A stretch of DNA of 64,000 nt from positions 92,200,743 to 92,264,742 of the forward strand of contig OZ020599.1 of NCBI GenBank assembly GCA_963971535.1, written 5' to 3'. How positions within the stretch are numbered: the stretch's first letter is position 1; each line of letters starts with the position of its first letter. This DNA comes from Notolepis coatsorum. Its lineage: Eukaryota > Chordata > Actinopteri > Aulopiformes > Paralepididae. Position numbers and translations under genes: made by a program. Positions 63,945-64,000 of this stretch are shown piece by piece. The notes beneath the pieces are model-generated. The model made no database searches. It had not been told where the DNA came from and was given only the letters and a program-made list of their open reading frames with translations.

Positions 63945-64000
63945 TTTAACTGAGGGGTACAATTCCCTGACTGTATTAATCAAGTATTAGTATCATTAAA
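63945..64000 (-). repeat. Second BEL 5' LTR, start only
   Basis: TTTAACTGAGGGGTACAATT matches the left LTR start at 58870 with one change in the terminal TG (to TT). It continues beyond the window. Confidence 0.85.

Larger units (their letters stand above)
58870..64000 (-). mobile_element. Second BEL/Pao element, internally deleted, runs off the window
   Basis: Left LTR 58870-60092, internal region 60093-63944, and the start of the second LTR at 63945. The internal region is about 3.85 kb against 6.19 kb in the first BEL. The gap removes RT, RNase H and most of the integrase, between the gag-pro end (LTLSERPVREP) and the integrase C-terminal block (APDVADLEP). TSD not testable here. Confidence 0.9.

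Overview
This window is teleost-like nuclear DNA dominated by transposable elements (TEs). The one convincing host gene is the 5' part of nelfcd (NELF-C/D, TH1L) on the minus strand: four exons at 17363-17478, 12632-12741, 11625-11734 and 8681-8788, with canonical splice sites and consistent phases. The TE mix (L2, L1, Rex1-like LINEs, tRNA-headed SINEs, hAT, TTAA-type elements, BEL, Gypsy, Copia) fits a fish. I cannot name the species.

Layout. 1-4.7 kb: intergenic DNA with an L2 tail, a decayed C2H2 zinc-finger locus, an adjoining Ig-domain relic and a diverged tandem repeat. 4.7-8.2 kb: a 5'-truncated L1, a SINE inserted at its tail (11-bp target-site duplication, TSD) and a 52-56 bp minisatellite. 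8.6-17.5 kb: nelfcd exons, with an L1 (12-bp TSD) in one intron that itself carries a TTAA-flanked element. 19.2-21.0 kb: a Rex1-like LINE and a THAP-domain relic. 21.3-45.3 kb: two broken paralogues of one unnamed gene family with many nested insertions. 46.6-51.7 kb: a LINE, then a TTAA element inserted into a relative of itself and carrying a long L2 reading frame. 52.2-57.2 kb: a truncated Copia and an internally deleted Gypsy. 57.2-64 kb: a long TAA microsatellite, a Rex1-like LINE and a second, internally deleted BEL element running off the window.

The most interesting region is 21.3-45.3 kb. Copy 2 can be followed exon by exon over about 18 kb: a basic N-terminus, a coiled coil, a core with HIDYSE, FISDG and SHGKGAPDG motifs, a Cys-rich patch, a Tudor-like C-terminus and a poly(A) signal. 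It is interrupted by a hAT MITE, an L1 fragment, a 4.3-kb inverted-repeat transposon (5-bp TSD ACACT) inside a coding exon, a LINE and a 9-kb BEL element. Short repeated motifs, consensus near TTCTCATTACCGCAAC, occur in both orientations on both sides of copy 2. Copy 1 has a different repeated motif, CATSTGGGGCGACC, at the matching 5' position. The acidic residues could form a D-D-D/E-type RNase H-like active site. I propose, as inference only, that this is a transposase-like family with its own binding-site arrays.

All annotation was made by eye from the sequence and from remembered families. No alignment or database search was run. Boundaries given without a TSD are approximate.
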